A stretch of 9,389 nt of DNA from Candidatus Treponema faecavium (GTDB lineage: Bacteria > Spirochaetota > Spirochaetia > Treponematales > Treponemataceae), in the NCBI GenBank assembly GCA_019113455.1, contig DXHG01000078.1, forward strand, positions 1-9,389, given 5' to 3'. Both the position numbers and the translations under genes were made by a program. The notes under the pieces were generated by a model. It was not told the origin of the DNA. It was given only the letters and a program-made list of their open reading frames with translations, and made no database searches. Positions 6,240 to 9,389 of the stretch are shown piece by piece. The first letter of the stretch is position 1. Every line of letters starts with the position of its first letter.

Positions 6240-6348
6240 CATTTTTATAGATAATAAAATAAAACGGCAAATACGAGCTAACAGGCAATATACTAATAAA
6301 TACAAGAAAAATAATTTTAAACAAAAGCATCCGCAGACAACCGCGGGC

Positions 6349-6425
6349 GCAGGCTTTGGCACGCGGCGGCAATTTGCCAAAGCCTGCAAGTCAACTTGCC
6401 GCGGTCTCCACGGCAAGTTGACTTG
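6349..6425. repeat. double-hairpin intergenic element, right copy
   Basis: Two back-to-back inverted repeats. GCAGGCTTTGGCA (6349-6361) pairs perfectly with 6375-6387. CAAGTCAACTTGCCG (6387-6401) pairs perfectly with 6411-6425 around a 9-base loop. They abut at one base. The arrangement resembles REP/BIME-type intergenic elements, and part of it is shared with 2508-2581. Confidence 0.65.
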
Positions 6426-6487
6426 AATCGTAAAGCAAGCTGCCATAACGTACACGGCAAGTTAAAACACACCGGTTTTCATATTAA

Positions 6488-6522
6488 CGCCGGCAAAGTA
6501 CTGTTTTCCCGGCGGCTTTTTT
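6488..6522 (+). terminator. plus-facing terminator with no clear gene
   Basis: CGCCGG (6488-6493) pairs with CCGGCG (6509-6514), followed by GC and six T. It faces the plus direction, although the nearest plus-strand gene upstream is the tRNA, which already has a terminator. On the minus strand it could weakly terminate the lipoprotein gene. Confidence 0.45.
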
Positions 6523-6541
6523 ATACTGCTGCATCTGCTTT

Positions 6542-7084
6542 TCAGCAGTTGCTGTCAAGTTTGCTTATTTCCCACAGCACGCCGCATACTTCGGCGTTTT
6601 CGTCTCCGCACATAAATTCCGGTTCCGGCGTATAGACCGGTACCACAACAGTTCCCCCGGCGGGCACGGTTACCGGTCCGGGATGCGGGGCGCCAACGGC
6701 AGTGCCCGCAAGATCATTTTTTTCCGTAACCGTGACGTCTTCTTCTGACCAATTCGTGAGCGTGCACGTATACGTAAGCATATCCGCTATAACCGCGTTC
6801 GCCGTGCCGCTGTCATAGCGCACCCTGAGCGCGCATAATTCGGCGGCATGGTTCGTTTCGGCGGCTGCGTCTGACTCGGTAAACGTAAAGCGCGGGCGGC
6901 TGTACAGATTGAGCGTGAGCGATTTTCCTTTCTCCAATTCGTAAACGCCGCCGCCGTAGCCGTCAATCGTAAACGCGACGTCAACGCCTGACTCATTGGC
7001 AATCACCACATCATGGCGGGAAAAAGAATCGCAGCCGCACAGTACGGCGAGCGCTGCGGCGCACAGCAGAATAACAGTCTTCAT
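6542..7084 (-). CDS. predicted lipoprotein
   Basis: A 180-residue protein of unknown function. Residues 1-17 form a type II signal peptide: one Lys, a hydrophobic core of Leu/Ala/Val, then LCGC, so lipidation is predicted at Cys18 with anchoring in an inner or outer membrane. The relaxed lipobox is usual for spirochaetes. The mature part is acidic and beta-strand rich (VVIANESGVDVAFTIDGYGG; YELEKGKSLTLNLYSRPRF), as in small treponemal lipoproteins that begin with a short Ig- or beta-sandwich-like strand series. Three further Cys lie in the C-terminal 30 residues. GAGGAA lies 9 bases before the ATG. Its start overlaps the stop of a 23-codon frame (ATGA), see the separate entry. It is transcribed divergently from xth. 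Confidence 0.8.
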   Translation of the reverse strand: MKTVILLCAAALAVLCGCDSFSRHDVVIANESGVDVAFTIDGYGGGVYELEKGKSLTLNLYSRPRFTFTESDAAAETNHAAELCALRVRYDSGTANAVIADMLTYTCTLTNWSEEDVTVTEKNDLAGTAVGAPHPGPVTVPAGGTVVVPVYTPEPEFMCGDENAEVCGVLWEISKLDSNC

Positions 7085-7152
7085 ATATAAAGTTCCTCAT
7101 GCGCTGTGCGCAACACGGCTGCCGCACGCGCACAGCGGTATATCCGCATCAT
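7081..7152 (-). CDS. possible 23-residue leader peptide
   Basis: MMRIYRCARAAAVLRTAHEELYI, with AAGGAG (7164-7169) 11 bases before the ATG. Its TGA overlaps the lipoprotein ATG as ATGA. The spacing and overlap are what a translationally coupled leader peptide would show. It has no similarity I recognise, and such an arrangement can arise by chance. Confidence 0.25.
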   Translation of the reverse strand: MMRIYRCARAAAVLRTAHEELYI

Positions 7153-7167
7153 AACGTATTCTGCTCC

Positions 7168-7197
7168 TTTACGGAACAGCACACGGTGCGCTATACT
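7168..7197 (+). promoter_or_regulatory. xth: candidate xth promoter, leaderless
   Basis: TTTACG (7168-7173), an 18-base spacer and TATACT (7192-7197). The transcription start would fall at about 7204-7205, at the ATG of xth. The -35 is only moderate. Confidence 0.4.
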
Positions 7198-7204
7198 GGC
7201 ACGC

Positions 7205-7990
7205 ATGACATCGATTTTTTCATGGAACGTAAACGGTATCAGGGCCGCCGAAAAAAAGGGTCTCTGCGAATGGATTGCACACAGCGGGGCGGATATCATC
7301 TGCCTGCAGGAAATAAAAGCCAGGCCCGAACAGCTTTCTCCCGAGCTTCTTGCGCCGCGCGCCGCAGACGGCAGCACGTATCACGCGTACTGGGCGCCAG
7401 CGGTGCGGCCCGGGTATTCAGGCGTCGCCATTTACAGCAAAACGGAGCCCGACGCCGTGTCTGTGATGGGTGTCCCTGAGTTCGATACTGAGGGACGCGT
7501 ACTCGACGCCCGCTGCGGCTCGCTGCATGTCATATCGGCGTATTTCCCCAACAGTCAGGAGGCAGGCGCGCGCCTTGACTATAAGCTCGCGTTCTGCCGC
7601 GCCATGCTCACGTACTGCAATGAAATCGTCTCGCAGGGGCAGGACGTCGTGCTCTGCGGCGACTACAATATTGCGCACACGCCGATTGACCTTGCCAATC
7701 CCAAGGCAAACGAACACAACGCGGGCTATCTGCCGGAGGAACGCGCGTGGATGGACGCGTTTACGCAGGCAGGCTACCGCGACACGTTCCGCATGTTCTG
7801 CACCGAACCCGGGCAGTATACGTGGTGGAGCTACCGCTTTAAGGCGCGCGAAAAGAATATCGGGTGGCGCATCGACTACCACTGCGTCAACGAACGGCTT
7901 GCCCCGCGCGTCAGCGCTTCTGATATACGTGCAGACGTGCCCGGCTCCGATCACTGCCCGATACGGCTCCTGCTTGACGCCGCGCTCTAA
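7205..7990 (+). CDS. xth: exodeoxyribonuclease III
   Basis: A 261-residue Mg2+-dependent AP endonuclease and 3'-5' exonuclease for base excision repair, of the EEP (exonuclease-endonuclease-phosphatase) family. All family motifs are present: FSWNVNGIRA at the N-terminus (Asn), LQEIK (catalytic Glu), SGVAIYSK, CGDYNIAHTPIDL (catalytic Asp and Asn), YTWWSYRFKAREKNIGWRIDY, and the C-terminal GSDHCPI with the Asp-His pair. The length is normal. The start at 7205 is chosen because the family begins two or three residues before the first strand; the frame is open 33 codons further upstream but that part is unrelated. There is no Shine-Dalgarno, and a TATACT lies 7 bases before the ATG, so the mRNA may be leaderless. 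Rex operator 1 begins 21 bases after its stop. Confidence 0.95.
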   Translation: MTSIFSWNVNGIRAAEKKGLCEWIAHSGADIICLQEIKARPEQLSPELLAPRAADGSTYHAYWAPAVRPGYSGVAIYSKTEPDAVSVMGVPEFDTEGRVLDARCGSLHVISAYFPNSQEAGARLDYKLAFCRAMLTYCNEIVSQGQDVVLCGDYNIAHTPIDLANPKANEHNAGYLPEERAWMDAFTQAGYRDTFRMFCTEPGQYTWWSYRFKAREKNIGWRIDYHCVNERLAPRVSASDIRADVPGSDHCPIRLLLDAAL

Positions 7991-8011
7991 AGACAGCTGC
8001 CGCGCCGCTTT

Positions 8012-8029
8012 TTGTGAAATATTTCACAA
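8012..8029. promoter_or_regulatory. Rex operator 1
   Basis: TTGTGAAATATTTCACAA matches the Rex consensus TTGTGA-N6-TCACAA exactly and extends by one base pair on each side. It lies between xth and rex, about 140 bases before the rex transcription start. Confidence 0.85.
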
Positions 8030-8076
8030 AACACACGGCGTATATTCCCTAAAGAGCCGTTTAAGCGCCCATATCA

Positions 8077-8098
8077 GCATGTTTACTGCTAAACATGC
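8077..8098 (+). terminator. hairpin after xth
   Basis: GCATGTTTA and TAAACATGC form a 9-bp stem with a CTGC loop, 87 bases after xth. The following bases (AGTATTTATAC) are not a true T-run, so it is either a weak terminator or another dyad in the rex control region. Confidence 0.35.
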
Positions 8099-8118
8099 AG
8101 TATTTATACAAAAACTCC

Positions 8119-8147
8119 TTGACACGCTGAAGAACCGCCGGTATGAT
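8119..8147 (+). promoter_or_regulatory. rex: rex promoter
   Basis: TTGACA (8119-8124), 17 bases, TATGAT (8142-8147). The predicted start is near 8154, a few bases before Rex operator 2. Confidence 0.8.
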
Positions 8148-8159
8148 ACCGTATATCAC

Positions 8160-8177
8160 GTGTGAAACAATTCACAA
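8160..8177. promoter_or_regulatory. rex: Rex operator 2
   Basis: GTGTGA-AACAAT-TCACAA differs from the Rex consensus by one base. It sits directly after the predicted rex transcription start, so bound Rex would block its own gene. Confidence 0.75.
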
Positions 8178-8194
8178 TACGGCGGACAAAAGAT

Positions 8195-8812
8195 ATGCGG
8201 CAGCTACCCGAACCATCACGAAAACGCCTTGTGCAGCTGGCAAAAGTGCTTGAACAGCACCGTTGCGGAGAGGCGCTCACGCTGACGTCAGAAAAGCTCG
8301 GCGAACTTACCGGCTGGACGCAGCACACGATCAGGCGCGACATATCGCATCTGGGCATACGCTGCGGCTCGCCGAACGGCTATCCGGCAGACACGCTGCT
8401 TGCCGCCATTTACGAAACGCTCGGCATTGCCGCAGAGCAGGAGCGGCGGCACGCCTGCTGCATTGTCGGTCTGGGCAGGCTGGGGCAGGCATTTCTCTCG
8501 GGGGAGCTCTTTTCCGCTTCCCCATTCGTGCTTGCCGCCGGCTTTGACAAGAACGTCAACCGCATCGAAACGCTTAAAACGGCGTTTCCCCTGTATCCGC
8601 AAAGCAGGATGCGCGGCGTTATTGCGCAGGGCGCAATCGAATACGCGCTGCTGACAACGGAAGACGCAGACGCGCCCGCCGCCGCGCGGCAGCTTATCGA
8701 CTGCGGCATAAAAGGTATTGTAAACTATACCGCGGCGGTGCTGCCGCGCGGGGAGCAGACACTGATAGAAAACGTTTCGCCGATAACGGCGCTCACAAAC
8801 ATGCTGCGCTAG
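8195..8812 (+). CDS. rex: redox-sensing transcriptional repressor Rex
   Basis: A cytoplasmic NADH/NAD+-sensing repressor of fermentation and respiration genes. The N-terminal winged helix (to about residue 70) has the family pattern LTSEKLGELTGWTQHTIRRDISHLG. A Rossmann domain follows with CCIVGLGRLGQAF (GxGxxG), an acidic FDKN at the end of the second strand, and YTAAVL near the C-terminus before a short terminal helix. From ATG 8195 the protein is 205 residues, close to the family length. The frame also allows GTG at 8162 (216 residues). That codon lies inside Rex operator 2, only about 8 bases after the predicted transcription start, leaving no room for a ribosome site; GGCGGA stands 8 bases before the ATG. 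Autoregulation is strongly suggested. SerC follows 52 bases downstream. Confidence 0.92.
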   Translation: MRQLPEPSRKRLVQLAKVLEQHRCGEALTLTSEKLGELTGWTQHTIRRDISHLGIRCGSPNGYPADTLLAAIYETLGIAAEQERRHACCIVGLGRLGQAFLSGELFSASPFVLAAGFDKNVNRIETLKTAFPLYPQSRMRGVIAQGAIEYALLTTEDADAPAAARQLIDCGIKGIVNYTAAVLPRGEQTLIENVSPITALTNMLR

Positions 8813-8819
8813 CAAACGC

Positions 8820-8836
8820 CGCCGGCGCTTCCGGCG
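8820..8836 (+). other. short GC hairpin between rex and serC
   Basis: CGCCGG and CCGGCG enclose a CGCTT loop. No T-run follows, so it is not a standard terminator; it may stabilise the rex mRNA end or modulate read-through into serC. Confidence 0.35.
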
Positions 8837-8864
8837 AATATATACATAATAAGGGGAAATACGT

Positions 8865-9389
8865 ATGAGCCGTGTTTACAACTTTTCGGCAGGACCGTCC
8901 TGCCTTCCGCTTGAAGTGCTGCAGGAAGCTGCCGCAGAAATGACCGATTACCGCGGAAGCGGGCAGTCCGTGATGGAAATGAGCCACCGTTCCAAGGACT
9001 ACGAACCTATTATCGCCGATGCACAGGAACGGCTGCGCAGGCTGATGAATATTCCTGACACGTACAAGGTGCTGTTTCTGCAGGGCGGCGCAAGCACGCA
9101 GTTCGCGATGGTTCCGATGAACCTGCACCGCGCAGGCAAAGCTGCGTATGTTGATACGGGCGTGTGGGCAGACAAAGCGATAAAAGAAGCGAAAAAGTAT
9201 CTGACTGTCGATGTCGCCGCGTCTTCAAAAGCAGACACGTACACCTATATTCCTGAACACGTGTCTATCGGAGAAGGCTATGACTACGCGCATATTACGC
9301 TCAACAACACGATTATGGGCACACGCTGGACAACGCTCCCGCAGCTGCCTGACAGCGTGCCGCTCGTTACCGACGCGTCAAGCTGCATT
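8865..9389 (+). CDS. serC: phosphoserine aminotransferase (partial, 3' end outside the window)
   Basis: The first 175 residues of the PLP-dependent enzyme that converts 3-phosphohydroxypyruvate and glutamate to 3-phosphoserine in serine biosynthesis. The N-terminus NFSAGPSCLPLEVLQEA is characteristic, followed by MSHRSKDYEPI, LQGGASTQF (phosphate/PLP-binding turn), TGVWADKAIKEAKKY and NNTIMGTRW. Near the window end, VTDASSC contains the Asp that contacts the PLP ring nitrogen. The PLP-binding lysine lies beyond the window. The start has AAGGGG about 8 bases upstream. No separate promoter is obvious in the 52-base gap, so it may be read from the rex promoter and hence be under Rex control. Confidence 0.95.
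   Translation, partial: MSRVYNFSAGPSCLPLEVLQEAAAEMTDYRGSGQSVMEMSHRSKDYEPIIADAQERLRRLMNIPDTYKVLFLQGGASTQFAMVPMNLHRAGKAAYVDTGVWADKAIKEAKKYLTVDVAASSKADTYTYIPEHVSIGEGYDYAHITLNNTIMGTRWTTLPQLPDSVPLVTDASSCI

Larger units (their letters stand above)
6086..6541. other. intergenic region upstream of the right regulator locus
   Basis: I see no credible protein gene here. From about 6130 to 6300 the minus strand matches the promoter and leader of the left regulator. From 6349 to 6425 are two strong hairpins, and a related word, CGGCAAGTTAA, recurs near 6455. A plus-facing terminator lies at 6488-6522. Short minus-strand frames with a hydrophobic stretch (about 6175-6330) lack a ribosome site and are not supported. 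Confidence 0.6.

Noticed and set aside
7418..7954. Minus-strand frame opposite xth
   Set aside because: Antisense shadow of a conserved enzyme; GC-rich codon bias opens the opposite strand.

Overview
The window looks like a chromosomal segment of a host-associated spirochaete, most likely a Treponema of moderate G+C. This is inference from gene content: an Rpn-type nuclease relic with typical treponemal wording, a lipoprotein with a short relaxed lipobox, and consensus sigma-70 promoters (TTGACA-N17-TATNAT). I could not compare it with any database.

Layout. (1) 62-2002, minus: a tightly coupled operon of a cytidylate-kinase-like P-loop protein and a MATE efflux transporter. It has a consensus promoter and a perfect 14-bp palindrome just after the predicted transcription start. 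(2) 2047-2769: a gene-free stretch rich in GC hairpins. (3) 2690-6300: an accessory island. Two paralogous genes (2926-3639 plus, 5136-5876 minus) face each other. They encode OmpR-like winged-helix regulators with a degenerate receiver domain. Between them lie a small PD-(D/E)XK nuclease resembling CdiA C-terminal tRNase toxin domains, a candidate minus-strand small RNA, a scrap of an Ig-like domain and a gutted Rpn-family nuclease pseudogene. (4) 5923-6085: a tRNA-Val(GAC) gene with its own promoter and terminator. (5) 6086-6541: an intergenic region with a distal promoter, two adjacent strong hairpins and a plus-facing terminator. (6) 6542-9389: a lipoprotein (minus), then on the plus strand exonuclease III, the redox repressor Rex with two Rex operators, and the start of serC.

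The most unusual point is the relation between the two regulator loci. Homology continues upstream of both genes through leader and promoter. In the right-hand copy the leader is interrupted by a roughly 189-bp segment that carries the tRNA-Val gene in the opposite direction. The segment is bounded by a 6-bp direct repeat, AGCTTC. The tRNA promoter therefore overlaps the regulator leader, and the regulator's distal promoter reads antisense across the tRNA. The left copy keeps the flanking leader but has no tRNA, and its match to the tRNA promoter is degraded.

The right-hand third is ordinary housekeeping. Rex appears to autoregulate: one perfect operator lies behind xth, and a second sits at the rex transcription start, 148 bp away centre to centre.
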